Below are positions 1 through 11,441 of a stretch of DNA of 64,000 nucleotides, one piece after another. Position 1 is the first letter of the stretch, and each line of letters starts with the position of its first letter. The notes below the pieces were generated by a model. It worked only from the letters and a program-made list of their open reading frames with translations, did no database searches and was not told the DNA's origin. Source of the stretch: Theropithecus gelada. Lineage: Eukaryota; Chordata; Mammalia; Primates; Cercopithecidae. The DNA lies in the NCBI RefSeq assembly GCF_003255815.1, contig NC_037680.1:13798653-13862652 (forward strand), in the 5' to 3' direction. The position numbers and the translations under genes were made by a program.

Positions 1-175
1 AAAAACTAGCCGGGCGAGGTGGCGGGCGCCTGTAGTCCCAGCTACTCTGGAGGCTGAGGCAGGAGAATGGCGTGAACCCGGGAGGCGGAGCTTGCAGTGA
101 GCTGAGATCCCGCCACTGCACTCCAGCCTGGGCGACAGAGCGAGACTCCGTCTCAAAAAAAAAAAAAAAAAAAAA
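1..175 (+). mobile_element. AluY, right part (cut by window start)
   Basis: Begins inside the element at the mid A-rich linker; 'aaaaactagccgggcgagg' is a monkey AluYR variant. Ends in a poly(A) tail at 155-175. Confidence 0.95.
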
Positions 176-1129
176 GTTATAGAGAAAATCTTAAAAGCAG
201 TCAGAGGGGGAAAAGAGTCATTGCATACAGAGGAACACAGTTAAGAATGTCAGCAGACTTAGAAGCAATACAAGCCAGAAGACAGTGGAGCAACATCTTT
301 ATTTGAAGAAGTGAAAGAAAGAAAACTTGTATTCTATACCCGTAAAAATATTTTTCAGAAACAGATTTCAAACACACAAAAGCTGAATTAATTGCCAGCC
401 AACCCGCACTGTGAGAACTGTTAAAGCAAGTTTTTCAGACAGAAGGAAAACGATACCAAATGGATATTGGTGGTACACAAAAGAATACAAATAAAAGGTA
501 AGCAATATACAGGCTTAAAAACCAAGTATATTTTTGTCCTTCTAACAAGGACTTGTGTGTATAATAAATCAAGAATTCTCAAACCAACCACCTGGGGAAA
601 CAGTTTGTTTTAAACGTTAAACATACTCCTACCATCTAACCCAATTATTCCACTTCAGAGTATTTAAGAGAAATGAATACTAGAAGCAACCCAAATGTCC
701 ACCCACAGGTGAATGGATAAATAATCCATAATATATTCATCAGTGGACTATTACTCAGCAATTAAAAAAATGATCTGTTGATACAGCAACATGGATGAAT
801 CTCATAATTATCCTGAGCAAAAAAAGAAAAGCCACGCCAAAAAAGGTATATAAACCATATTATTCCATTGATATTAGATTATAGAAAATACAACCTAATC
901 TCTGTTGACAGCAGACAGATCAGTGGTTGCCTGGAGCCAGGAGGCTGGGAAGAGTTTATGGGGAAGAAGGGAAGGTGGGACTACAAAGAGGGGCACAAGG
1001 CAACTTTGGGGGTTGGTGAGGCTTCATGATGTGCGTATACATAAAACTCATTAAATTCTATACTTCATGTGCAGTGTAGTTTCTATAAATTATACCTCAG
1101 TAAAACTATAAAATAATCTGAGTCCTAAA
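176..1129 (+). mobile_element. Old LINE-1 3' fragment
   Basis: From about 590 the text follows an L1M 3' region: a 'gtgaatggataaat' and 'caacatggatgaatctca' segment, then 'cagtggttgcctggagccagg'-like sequence in correct L1 order, ending 'tataaattatacctcag'. Bases 176-590 look like the same ancient A-rich material but are less certain. Confidence 0.6.
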
Positions 1130-1416
1130 TTTTTCTTAGAGACTGGGTCTTGCTGTCATTCAGGCTGGAATACAGTGGTGTGATCCTGGCTTACTGAGGC
1201 TTCAACCTTCTGGGCTCATGCAATCCTCCTGCCTCAGCCTCCCAAGTAGCTGGGACTACAGGTGCATGCCACCACACCTGGCTGATTTTTTAATTTTTTT
1301 AAAGATAGGATCTTGCTGTATTACCCTGCTGGTGTCGAACTTTTGGGCTCAAGCAATCCTCCTGCCTCAGCCTTCCAAACTGCTGGGTTCACAGATGTGA
1401 GCCACCTTGCCGAGCC
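1130..1416 (-). mobile_element. Alu (old, AluJ-like)
   Basis: Minus-strand Alu from 'gagactgggtcttgctgt' to 'gagccaccttgccgagcc', heavily diverged. Confidence 0.9.
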
Positions 1417-1739
1417 TTCTTTTCTAATAGTTTAAACAAAGACTAGTTTTAGATAAAGTGAAAAGAAATACTGTAAAACTAACAAATTATTAAAAACAAG
1501 AGTAAGAATTTGTAAGGAAAGATAGGCCACAGGGCATTTAATGGAGGGATAAAGGTAGACTCAAACTAACTGATTGTAAAACCTGTTACAGAGTCATATT
1601 GAAATGAAATGTTAAAATTTAATCAAAAAAAAATTTTTAAAAAGCAAATGACTAAAAACAACTGCTTTCAACCAGAGGTGAGAGATTAGGGGGGAAACAA
1701 AAAAAATAAATAAAAGGAAAGTCCAGATAACTATGTTGC

Positions 1740-1827
1740 ACCAACCTGATCAACATAATGAAGCCCCATCTTTACTAAAAAGACAAAAAATTACCTGGAC
1801 GTGGTGGCATACTCCTGTAATCCCAAC
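1740..1827 (+). mobile_element. Alu fragment
   Basis: About 90 bases of the middle of an Alu ('ccaacctgatcaacataatg' through 'ctcctgtaatcccaac'); both ends are missing. Confidence 0.75.
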
Positions 1828-2059
1828 AAAATACATGTAAAACCTTTATGCCCCAAACCATCTTGTGATGTGGAAGATTGCACTCCTTATGGTTTATATC
1901 TTAGAACAGATGTCAGAAAACTACAGCCCACAATCTAAGAATGGTTTTTAAATTTTTAAAGGTTTATTATTTTATAACTCCTAAGTGACCATGTGTTCCT
2001 CAGAGCTAAAATATATACTAGGTGGCTCTTACAGAAAAAGTTTACCAACATCTGCATTT

Positions 2060-2397
2060 AAAAAAACCTTGACAGATATGTATCAGAGAGATGTTTATGA
2101 ATGTTTGTAGCAACAATGTTTAGCCTAATACTGAAAGTAATCCAAATAAAATAGAATAGAATGTGTAAGTATATTTTGATGTATTCATTTCAGACACTAC
2201 TATACCACAAAGAAAGTTAATAAACTATAACTACTTATATCCAGTTGGTTGAGTCTCACAGATACAACACTGAGTAAAAGAAACAGTCATAAAATGATCT
2301 ATACAGTATTACTCCATTTATTTAGGATCAAAAACAGACAAAACTATGTTCTTTTGGGATACATATATATGTGGTACAATTATACAAGAAATAAAAA
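2060..2397 (+). mobile_element. LINE-1-like fragment
   Basis: A-rich sequence with L1 3'-type phrases ('cataaaatgatctatacagtattactccattta', split here only for description). It is interrupted by the Alu at 2411. Classification is tentative. Confidence 0.4.
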
Positions 2398-2410
2398 GCA
2401 AGTAAGTGCT

Positions 2411-2704
2411 GGTCGGACACAGTGGGTCACACTTGTAATCCCAGTACTTTAGGAGGCCAAGGCGGGCAGATCAGTTGAAGCCAGGAGTTTGAGACCAGCC
2501 TGACCAACAGAGTGAAACCCCATCTCTACTAAAAACAAAAAATTAGCCGAGCATGGTGGTGCATGCTTATAATCTCAGCTACTCAGGAGGCTGATTCATA
2601 AGAATCACTTGAACCTGGGAGGCGAAGGTTGTAGTGAGCGGAGATGGTGCTACTGCACTCCAGCCTGTGTGACAGAGCAGAACTCTGTCTCAAAAAAAAA
2701 AAAG
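2411..2704 (+). mobile_element. Alu with intact target-site duplication
   Basis: Full-length element flanked by 13-base direct repeats gcaagtaagtgct at 2398-2410 and 2705-2717, marking the insertion exactly. Confidence 0.95.
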
Positions 2705-2888
2705 GCAAGTAAGTGCTTATCACAAAACTGGTTGGAGGGGGTTCTGATCAGTTAGAGGCGCATGAGGCAGGAAGGCAGGGATACTTCTGAGATATTAACA
2801 ATGTTCTGTTTCCCAATCTGAATGAAGTTACATAGATAATTATTTTATTATTACACTTATTTAAACTGTAATATATTTCTAAGCACTC

Positions 2889-3290
2889 TGTATTAGTCTG
2901 TTCTCACATTGCTATAAAGAAATGCCTGAGACTGGGTCATGTATAAAGAAAAGAGGTTTAATTGGCTCACAGCTCTGCAGGCTGCACAGGAAGCATAGTG
3001 GCTTCTAGGGAGACCTCGGGAAACTTCAGTCATGGTGGAAGGCAAGAGGGAAGCAGGCATGTCTTACATGGACGGAGCACGAGGAAGAGAAGAGTGGGGG
3101 GAGCACCACACACTTTTTAAACCAGATCTCATGAGAACTAACTCACTGTACAGTACCAAAGGGGATGGTGCTAAACCATTAGAAACCACCTCCGTGATCC
3201 AGTCACCTCCCAGCAGGCCCCACCTCCAGCATTGGGGATTACATTTTGAATGAGATTTGGGTGGGGGAACACATCCAAACAATATTACAC
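2889..3290 (-). mobile_element. Solitary MaLR-type LTR (MST/THE1 group)
   Basis: Starts with 'tgtattagtctgttctcaca', the reverse complement of the 3' end of THE1/MST LTRs, and ends 'gagatttgggtgggg..ccaaacaatatta', the reverse complement of their 5' end. No internal retroviral sequence is attached, so this is a non-coding solo LTR. Its end has been amplified into a minisatellite. Confidence 0.85.
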
Positions 3291-3292
3291 TC

Positions 3293-3344
<52 letters not shown>

Positions 3345-3596
3345 GGATGGATGGATGGATGGATGGATGGATGGATGGATGGATGGATGGATGGATGGAT
3401 GGATGGATGGATAGATAGATAGATATTAGAGATTTGGGTCGGGACACACATCCAAACAATATTACACTCAGATAGATAGAGATTTGGGTGGGGACACACA
3501 TCCAAACAATATTACACTCAGATAGATAGAGAGAGAGAGAGGGAGAGAGATTTGGGTGGGGACACACATCCAAACAATATTACACTCAGATAGATA
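3252..3596. repeat. Composite minisatellite with GATA/GGAT microsatellite core
   Basis: A ~45-50 base unit, made of the last ~38 bases of the LTR plus 'cactcagatagata', occurs four times, starting at 3252, 3429, 3479 and 3547. Between copies 1 and 2 the GATA tail has expanded to ~134 bases of (GATA)n-(GGAT)n-(GATA)n at 3293-3426. Copies 3 and 4 are separated by a GA-rich run. The reverse frame reads as repetitive IHPS/YLSI peptide, an artefact of the array. Confidence 0.95.
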
Positions 3597-5344
3597 ATTC
3601 CAAATCCCGAAAAATAATAAAATCATTCAAAGAGAGACTTAAATATGAAGACTTTAGGAGATAAAAAAGCTAAGAGAATGGCAGGAGAGGAATTGGAGAC
3701 AATAAATAGAGACAACCTTTGAAGAGAATTGCTTTTATAAGGATGAGCATTGAATTGGATTCGTATATGGAGAGGATGAAGTCAAGACAGAGGATCCTTT
3801 TTTAATTGAAAGAAAGATGTATGTGTTTGTATGCTGAAGGGAAAGGCTTAGTAGATACAGAAGATTTGCCACTACAAGGGACAGGAGAGAGAGTTGTAAG
3901 GTCCCCAGGGAGGGTGAGAGCCACCACAAAAATGGAAGCAGGTTAGCCTTAGAAAACAGTGCAGAGGATTTCATGGACAGTAAACGAGGACAAGGAGAGT
4001 ATAAGGATATCGATATGGATAGGTGGATAGAAATGGCAGTGAGAGAAATTCTCTTCTGATTGCTTTGCTTTTCTCAGTGAATTAGTCAAGATACCAAGTA
4101 CATTATCAGAGTGGATGAACGTTTTTAAGTTTCGTAAATATAGAAATCCATTACAGCTATATTAAGAGTAATATTCAAAGGAAAGAAGCAAGATATGAGG
4201 GAAATGTGACAAACATGCCTAATAAAAGCTTAATTTATAGAACGTTTTTATCACTTCTCTATGTTCTAGGATGGTAACAGTGAGACTACAAGTAAATAAT
4301 CCATAAAGATAAATTGCTACTCAAAGAAAACTGATAGTAAGTTTTCACATGGGAAAATGTTGTCTTACCAGCAATCCAAAAAATGAGAATTAAGGCAACT
4401 TTAACACAAAAAGTAGGCTAAAACATATAGTTAGCAATACTGTGCATTGAGACATTTAAACATTGCTGGTTGCTAGGCATATCAAGCCCATTTTTCTATA
4501 AATTAGTCGGGATATTTAACAAAATGCAAAATTGCTGTACTTTTAAATTCTACCTGTAAAAGTTTATCACAAAGATAATCCACCCCAGAATTTAAATTGT
4601 GGCTAAACAAATTATAACAGAGCTATTATTAACGTAAGAATCCAAATAAAAAGATGCAAAAGAAACATGGAATAACCTAGTAACCTTTGAATAGTTTAAA
4701 TTTTCCTCTCCATTTATTTTTCTGCTAGGCTGATTAAGTTTAGTTTAAGTCATAGTGAGATTTACTTAGTTGTCACAGTTTCTCAGATAGTGGGACCAGT
4801 GAGTTTTAAAGGTGTTTGTTCTGTGTTAATTGCTGCAGTATCTTTAATTCAGAAGAATAAATGTTTGATACTCAGGCTACTATAGTTCACAAATGGATTA
4901 TATTGATTGCCTACAGCTTTTTAAGTGAATAGAGCACATGTCTATTAAGTAATATTACTAAGTTCAGGAAGCTTGCTTAACTACCATTGACAATAAGACG
5001 TCAGATGGTTTAAAAAGGCAGAAAACCAAACGACTTGACACACCTTGACAACTGTTCATAAATTTTCAAAGACATCGTTTCTAGTAGTCACTAAAAGCTG
5101 TAGTAGATGTATGGCTTGCTTTTCAAATGAATCAATTATTGCTTGAGAAGAATACACTTGTCCCTATTCTCCCAACTAAAAAATAATTTGAAACAGCAGC
5201 CATGAAATATTTACAAAAACATAAAGAGAAAAGACACATGATGGCAACATATTTTCATGTGGAATTTCCCATGCTATTTTCCTAAGTCTCGACCTTTTTG
5301 TGGGTGATTTCATACAATAGAATTTTGTAAATACCTTTCATATA
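3597..5344. other. Intron of R3HDM1, no recognised element
   Basis: About 1.75 kb of AT-rich unique-looking sequence. I found no exon with splice sites and coding bias, and no repeat family that I can name. Confidence 0.5.
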
Positions 5345-6338
5345 CAGTAATCCGCCTTATCCAGAAGGTATATGTTCCAGGATCTCCCAGTGAATGCCTG
5401 AAACCATGGAATTGAACCCTGTATGTACTATGTTTTTTTCTGTACATACATGCCTCTGATAAAGTTTAATTTATAAATTAGGCACAGTGATAGATTTAAA
5501 ATAACAACTAATAATAGAACAGTGATAACAATGTACTGTAAGAAAAGTTATAGGAATGTGGTCTCTCAAAATATTGTACATTGGCCAGGCACAGTGGCTC
5601 ACGCCTGTAATCCCAACACACTTTGGGACACTGAGGCGGGAGAATCGCTTGAGGCCAGTAGTTTGAGACCAGCCTTGGGCAACATAACAAGACCTCGTCT
5701 CTACCAAAAAAAAAAAAACCTGTAAAAATTAGCCAGGTGTAGTGGTGCACACCTGTAGTCCTAGCTACTTGGGAGATGTGGGAGGATCACTTGCACCCCA
5801 GAGTTCAAGGTTACAGTGAGCTACAATCTTAACACTGCACTCCTGAGTTACAGAGCAAGACCCTATCTCCAAAAAATAATAATAAAGTAAATATATACAC
5901 ATACATACATATAAATGTACTCATCCTTGTGGTGATGTGAGATGATGAAATGCGTATGTGATGAGATGAAGTGAAGTGAGGTGAATGACGTAGGCGTTGT
6001 GACATAGTGTTTGGCTACTGTTGACTTTGCAACAGGATGTCAGGAGGAGGATCATTTGCTTCAGGTGATCTAGATCATCAGGTCGTGACAGTGTTGATAG
6101 CTAAATGTCAGGAGCAAACAGTGTCCATGACTAACAGGCAGCATGGATATGCTGGGCAAGGGGATGATTCACATCTTGGGCCGAACACCATGAGATTTCT
6201 TCATGCTACTTATAATGACATGTAATTTAAAATGTATGAAGTATTTATTTCTGACATTTTTAATACTTTTGGACCATGGTTGACTGAGGGTAACTGAAAC
6301 CAAGGAAAGCAAAACCACAGATAAGGGGTGACTAGTGT
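5345..6338. mobile_element. Tigger-group (TcMar) DNA transposon, non-autonomous, split by an Alu
   Basis: Terminal inverted repeats cagtaatccgccttatc (5345) and gataaggggtgactagtg (~6320-6338) pair with few mismatches and sit next to TA. The interior shows the characteristic 'gatgagatgaagtgaagtg' stretch. An Alu (5583-5886) interrupts it. The open frame at 6037-6225 falls inside and is not a gene. Confidence 0.8.
5583..5886 (+). mobile_element. Alu inserted in the Tigger element
   Basis: 'ggccaggcacagtggctcac' start and '(aat)n' tail; it splits the DNA transposon at 5345-6338 in two. Confidence 0.92.
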
Positions 6339-6384
6339 ATGTACCATTTTTATTCATTCTGCCATATTCTTATTTATCTTGTTT

Positions 6385-6592
6385 TTAAACAGCTCTATTG
6401 AGATATAATTTATATACTATACAATTCACTTAACATGTATATTTCAGTAGTTTTTAGTGTATTTACAAATATGTGCAACCCCACCATGGTCAATTTTAAA
6501 ACATTTTCGTCACCTCAGAAAGAAACCCTGAGGTGGAAACAACTCAAGTGTTTATCAACAGGTGGATAAAGAAAATGTGGTATATATATACA
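6385..6592. mobile_element. LINE-1-like fragment
   Basis: Contains 'ctattgagatataatttata' followed by 'tatcaacaggtggataaaga', phrases found in old L1 3' regions, here in rearranged order. Tentative. Confidence 0.4.
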
Positions 6593-6700
6593 GTGGCTAG
6601 AGCCAGGAGTTTGAGATTGCAGTGAGCTATGATTGCACCACTGCACTCCACCCTGGGTGACAGAGCAAGACCTTGTCTCAGGAAAAGGGAAATAAAAAAA
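6593..6700 (+). mobile_element. Alu right-end fragment
   Basis: From 'gccaggagtttgagattgca' to 'ccttgtctcagg' plus A-rich tail; directly abuts the next Alu. Confidence 0.8.
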
Positions 6701-7327
6701 GGCTGGGCGCAGTGGCTCACGCTGGTAATCCCAGCACTTTGGGAGGCCAAGGTGGGCAGATGACCTGAGGTCAGGAGTTTGAGACCAGCCTGGCCAATAT
6801 CGCAAAACCCCATCTGTACCAAAAAATACAAAAAAATGGCTGGGCGCTGTGGTGCACATCTGTAATCCTAGCACTTTGGGAGGCCAAGTCAGGTGGATCA
6901 TGAGGTCAGGAGATCGAGACCATCCCGGCTAACACGGTGAAACCCTGTCTCTACTAAAAATAAAAACAAAATTAGCCGGGCATGGTGGCGGGTGCCTGTA
7001 GTCCCAGCTACTCAGGAGGCTGAGGCAGGAGAATGGTGTGAACCCAGGAGGGTGAAGCTTGCAGTGAGTCGAGGTCGTGACGCTGCAGTGCACTCCAGCC
7101 TGGGCGACAGAGCAAGACTCCGTCTCAAAAAAATAAAATAAATAAAAGGTCAGACACGGTGGTGTGTGCCTGTAATCCCAGCTACTCGGGAGGCTGAGTC
7201 AAGAGAATCACTTGAACTTGGGAGGCAGAGGTTGCAGCCAGCCAAGATCGCACCACTGCACTCCAGCCTAGGCAACAGAGCAGGACTTCCGACTCAAAAA
7301 CCAAAAAAAAAAAAAAAAAAAAAAAAA
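6701..7327 (+). mobile_element. Older Alu split by a younger Alu
   Basis: The left arm is 6701-6837 and the right arm 7148-7327; the break is in the central A-rich linker, a frequent Alu target. Confidence 0.85.
6838..7147 (+). mobile_element. AluY inserted into an older Alu
   Basis: Complete element with 'gaggtcaggagatcgagacc' AluY-type sequence and an '(aaat)n' tail, lying inside the Alu at 6701-7327. Confidence 0.88.
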
Positions 7328-8480
7328 CCGTATAAAGAGTAAAGAGATCTCAGTCTGGGAACAGACTTAAGAAGTCGCAAAAGAGAGCAGCATAGAATCA
7401 ACTATACTAAAACCGAAATTATTGTTTAGCAGGTATTTTCTATCACTTCATTGACCCACTAAAGTGCTGTATCTAACAGATCTGCTAATACGTTGCTTGA
7501 TGATGACTGGTTCATCCTGATGGACTGGTCAGAATATGCCCCATCTCAAGATCAGTTATTCTCCAGGAGCATCAGAGACATCTTTGTGGTGAATTGTGTT
7601 TATGATACCTACCCTCCAATTTCTCAAGCCAAAGGCGTCTTTTCCGTTAAATGTATAATGTAGACTCTTTTTTAGGTTTCATACAAGTACTTAAGTACTT
7701 AAAAAGTTCAGAGCTCCTTTTTAAGGTATATATTAGCCCTTCTTGCAGGTACTTCTGCATCCTACCTATTTATTAAATGGGAAATAATCCTCTTTGGGCA
7801 AGATTTCCAGCCCAGCTTCTAAGTTTCCTAGTAAAACATGAAGTATGTTTTATATGTGGTACTGGAAGACTGGATTCCTCTATAATTAACTGCGTGCTAT
7901 AAATTTATTGTAGAATACAGTTATGATATTCTGCAATGCAACACCTGCCAGTGGCTTAACTGCTTGCTTTCCTTATCATCCTGGCAGCTATATAATCCCT
8001 GAGCTCACCATTTTGTCTTAGCTGCCAAGAAACACAAAGCTACATTCAGTGCTCTGTGAAAGCAACAATCTTAGGGCAGGTGTCCCCACTCCCTTTTTTT
8101 AGTACTTCATTTTTTAGTCAAATTCAGTTTTTTTTAAATGGCTCACATTAGGGAATAGATGAGCTATAAATTAATACTTCTGTAAATATGAGCATTTAAC
8201 CAGAAAGCCCAGATAAATCAGCTATTAGCATTTAAAGGAAAACCCAAAAAATTATAGATTAAAGATTTTGACATTTATTTTCATTAATTGAGCATATAGT
8301 CAAATTCTCATTAGTTGCAAGTTTATATTGTACTAGGTATATATACCCGCATCACAACAAATACATATAAAATGGAAATCACTATGACTTTGAGAAAGCT
8401 TATGAGGCAGAAAGCTGGTGTTTTCTTCCAGAGACTAGACTACAAGCCTAGTTGAGCATCTAACCCACCAATGAATTGGT
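7328..8480. other. Intron of R3HDM1, no recognised element
   Basis: Unique-looking AT-rich sequence; no exon signals with coding potential were found. Confidence 0.5.
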
Positions 8481-8795
8481 TATTTATTCATTTATTTATT
8501 TAGAGACAGAGTCTTGCTCTATTGCCCAGGCTGGAGTGCAGTGGTGCAATCTCAGCTCACTGCAGCCTCTGCCTCCTAGACTCAAGCAGTTCTCCTGCCT
8601 CAGCCTCCTGAGTAATTGGGATTACAGGCACCTGCCACCACGCCCAGCTAATTTTTTGTATTTTTTTTTTTTTTAAAAGTAGAGACGGGGTTTCATCATG
8701 TCAGCCAGGATGTTCTCGATCTCCTGACCTCATGATCTGCCTGCCTCGGCCTCCCAAAGTGCTGGGATTACAGGCGTGAGCCACCACACCCGGCC
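8481..8795 (-). mobile_element. Alu
   Basis: Minus-strand full-length copy with a (TTTA)n tail, ending 'ccaccacacccggcc'. Confidence 0.93.
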
Positions 8796-8873
8796 AAATT
8801 GAAGGTTTATATTGCAGAATATCAGCATAAACATCTTCAAATGGCCATACTCTGACATCTGCTGAAGATTTCT

Positions 8874-9168
8874 TTTTTTTTTTTTTGAGACGGAGTCTCG
8901 CTCTGCCCCCCGGGCTGGAGTGCAGTGGCCGGATCTCAGCTCACTGCAAGCTCCGCCTCCCGGGTTTTCGCCATTCTCCTGTCTCAGCCTCCCGAGTACC
9001 TGGGACTACAGGCGCCCGCCACCTCGCCTGGCTATTTTTTTGTATTTTTTAGTAGAGACGAGGTTTCACTGTGTTAGCCAGGATGGTCTCGATCTCCTGA
9101 CCTCATGATCCGCCCGTCTCGGCCTGCCAAAGTGCTGGGATTACAGGCTTGAGCCACCGCGCCCGGCC
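8874..9168 (-). mobile_element. AluY, Old World monkey type, with target-site duplication
   Basis: Carries 'ccggatctcagctcactgca' (reverse of gagctgagatccgg) and 'ggcttgagcc'. Flanked by 14-base repeats tgctgaagatttct at 8860-8873 and 9169-9182. Confidence 0.95.
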
Positions 9169-9426
9169 TGCTGAAGATTTCTGAAGCAGATTCTGATTGT
9201 TTCATTGAAATTAACTTTCTACTATAACATTTAAAAGCTAAACTTTTCAGTTTTCTAAAAACATTTTTAAAGTATTCTTTACAGTTACAAAATGTATGCA
9301 TGCTTTTTTAGAAAATAGCAAAAAAGTGTAAATGATCAAGAATCATTCATAGTCCCATAACTCTAAATTGACTACTGTTGGCATGTTAATACTTTTCTCA
9401 GTCTTTCTGCTTTTCTTATATATTTT

Positions 9427-9735
9427 GTTTGTTTGTTTTTTGGTTTTTGGTTTTTGGTTTTTTTTGAGACTTAGTCTCGCTCTGTCACCCAGGGTGGAGT
9501 GCAGTGGTGCCATCTTGGCTCACTGCAACCTCCGCCTCCCGGGTTCAGTTGATTTTTCTGCCTCAGCCTCCGAAGTAGCTGGGACTACAGTCATGCACCA
9601 CCACACCCAGCTAATTTTTGTATTTTTAGCAGAGATAGGGTTTCAGGCTAGTCTCAAACTCCTGACCTCAAGTGATCCATCCGCCCTGGCCTCCTCAAGT
9701 GCTAGGATTACAGGCATGAGCCACCACACTCAGCC
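9427..9735 (-). mobile_element. Alu
   Basis: Diverged minus-strand copy with a (GTTT)/(GGTTTTT) tail, ending 'caccacactcagcc'. Confidence 0.9.
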
Positions 9736-9765
9736 TCTTACAGAGTTTTAATGTAGGTGAAATCT

Positions 9766-10073
9766 TTTTTTTTTTTTTTTTTTTTGAGACGGAGTCTCGC
9801 TCTGTCGCCCAGGCTGGAGTGCAGTGGCCGGATCTCAGCTCACTGCAAGCTCCGCCTCCCGGGTTTACGCCATTCTCCTGCCTCAGCCTCCCGAGTAGCT
9901 GGGACTACAGGCGCCGCCACCTCGCCCGGCTAGTTTTTTTTTTTTTGTATTTTTTAGTAGAGACGGGGTTTCACCGGGTTAGCCAGGATGGTCTCGATCT
10001 CCTGACCTCGTGATCCGCCCATCTCGGCCTCCCAAAGTGCTGGGATTACAGGCTTGAGCCACCGCGCCCGGCC
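9766..10073 (-). mobile_element. AluY, Old World monkey type, with target-site duplication
   Basis: Young copy with 'ccggatctcagctcactgca'. Duplication ggtgaaatct at 9756-9765 and 10074-10083. Confidence 0.95.
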
Positions 10074-10544
10074 GGTGAAATCTTACTGTATATATTTCAC
10101 TTATTGGTCATAGTAAAAATTTTTTCATCCCATTAAAAATTTCATTAATATAATTCAATGATCATACTCTTATATTTTATGAATATATAATAATATATTT
10201 ACCCTACTGCAGAACATTTAGGTCATATCTTTTTACTTTATTGAGCCATCTTGTAAGCAATTTTAATTCCTGCCTTGGCATGAGTCCTTAGAAGGGAATT
10301 AGTAGGTTAAAGGATATGACTGTTAATAAGGTCCATGGTACATTTTGCCAAAATCTTTGATTCACAGTCCCAATATGTACTGACTCTGCTTTATTGTTTT
10401 CACATTTCATAAACGGCAGCATATATTAATTTGGTTCTGTGATTATTAATGAAGTTGTACATTTTTATGTTTGGCTGTTTACACTTTGAATTATTTGCCC
10501 AAATCTTTCATCATAGTTTGGTAAGACAAGTGCTAATTGCATGT

Positions 10545-10670
10545 TTTATTGATGAAAGAGCTGAAGTTCAAATAACATGTTCAGACACACATAACAAATA
10601 ACAAGTAGAGTTGGAACTCAGCCCCGTGCTCCTTTCTGACACCCAAATACGTGGTGCTTTGCCCTAGGTC
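10545..10670 (+). mobile_element. MIR fragment
   Basis: Follows the MIR core in order: 'gatgaaagagctgaagttca', an acacaaca stretch, 'agtagagttggaactcagcc' and 'cccgtgctcctttctgaca'. Ancient and diverged. Confidence 0.6.
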
Positions 10671-10780
10671 AAGTATTAAATGTCAAAGGCATTAAAATAG
10701 CAATGTATTGTCACTTGAATTTGCAAGATCTAGTGAATATATCTTAATATCAAGCGTTGATATTGCTTGATACTAAGCAA

Positions 10781-10937
10781 TGGTGGGCGCTTGTAGTTAG
10801 CTACTCGGGAAGCTGAGGCAGGAGAATCACTTGAGCCCAAGTGTTCAGTGCTTCAGTAACCTATGATAACACCACTGCATTCCAGCCTGAGGAATAGAGT
10901 GAGGCTTTGTCTATTTAAAAACAATAATAAAATAAAA
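10781..10937 (+). mobile_element. Alu, right part only
   Basis: 5'-truncated copy from 'tggtgggcgcttgtagttag' to an (ataaa)-type tail. Confidence 0.85.
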
Positions 10938-11132
10938 TCACACTTTGATGAAGTAAGTTTCTAACTTTCAAAATACATTATATTTGTCATTTTTTTTTTA
11001 TCATGGCTTCAATTCCAAAACATGGTAAGAATGAAGAAATAATTAACTGGAGAGAAGGGGAATCTCTCTGAATTACCCTATAATGTTGAAGGAATAAGAT
11101 GAGCACTGTAAAAAAAAAAAACTCAGAAGAAG

Positions 11133-11430
11133 GGCTGGGCGCGGTGGCTCACGCCTGTAATCCCAGCACTTTGGCAGGCCAGGGCGGGCGGATCATGAGG
11201 TCAGGAGATCGAGACCATCCTGGCTAATACGGTGAAACTCCGTCTCTACTAAAAATACAAAAAAATTAGCCGGGCGTAGTGGCGGGCACCTGTAGTCCCA
11301 GCTGCTCGAGTGGCTGAGGCAGGAGAATGGTGTGAACCCGGGAGGCAGAGCTTGCGGTGAGCCGAGATCGCACCCCTGCACTCCAGCGTGGGTGACACAG
11401 CAAAACTCCATCTCAAGAAAGAAAAAAAAA
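11133..11430 (+). mobile_element. AluY with target-site duplication
   Basis: Full-length; duplication actcagaagaa at 11121-11131 and 11431-11441. Confidence 0.95.
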
Positions 11431-11441
11431 ACTCAGAAGAA

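Noticed and set aside
3064..3573. 169- and 88-codon minus-strand frames with IHPS/YLSI repeats
   Set aside because: These are translations of the GATA/GGAT microsatellite and LTR-end minisatellite, not proteins.
6037..6225. 62-codon open frame
   Set aside because: It lies wholly inside a Tigger DNA transposon remnant and has no transposase similarity.
9368..9751. 127-codon frame and many other frames containing phrases such as LECSGAISAHCNLRLPGSSD
   Set aside because: Translated minus-strand Alu sequence, a well-known artefact.
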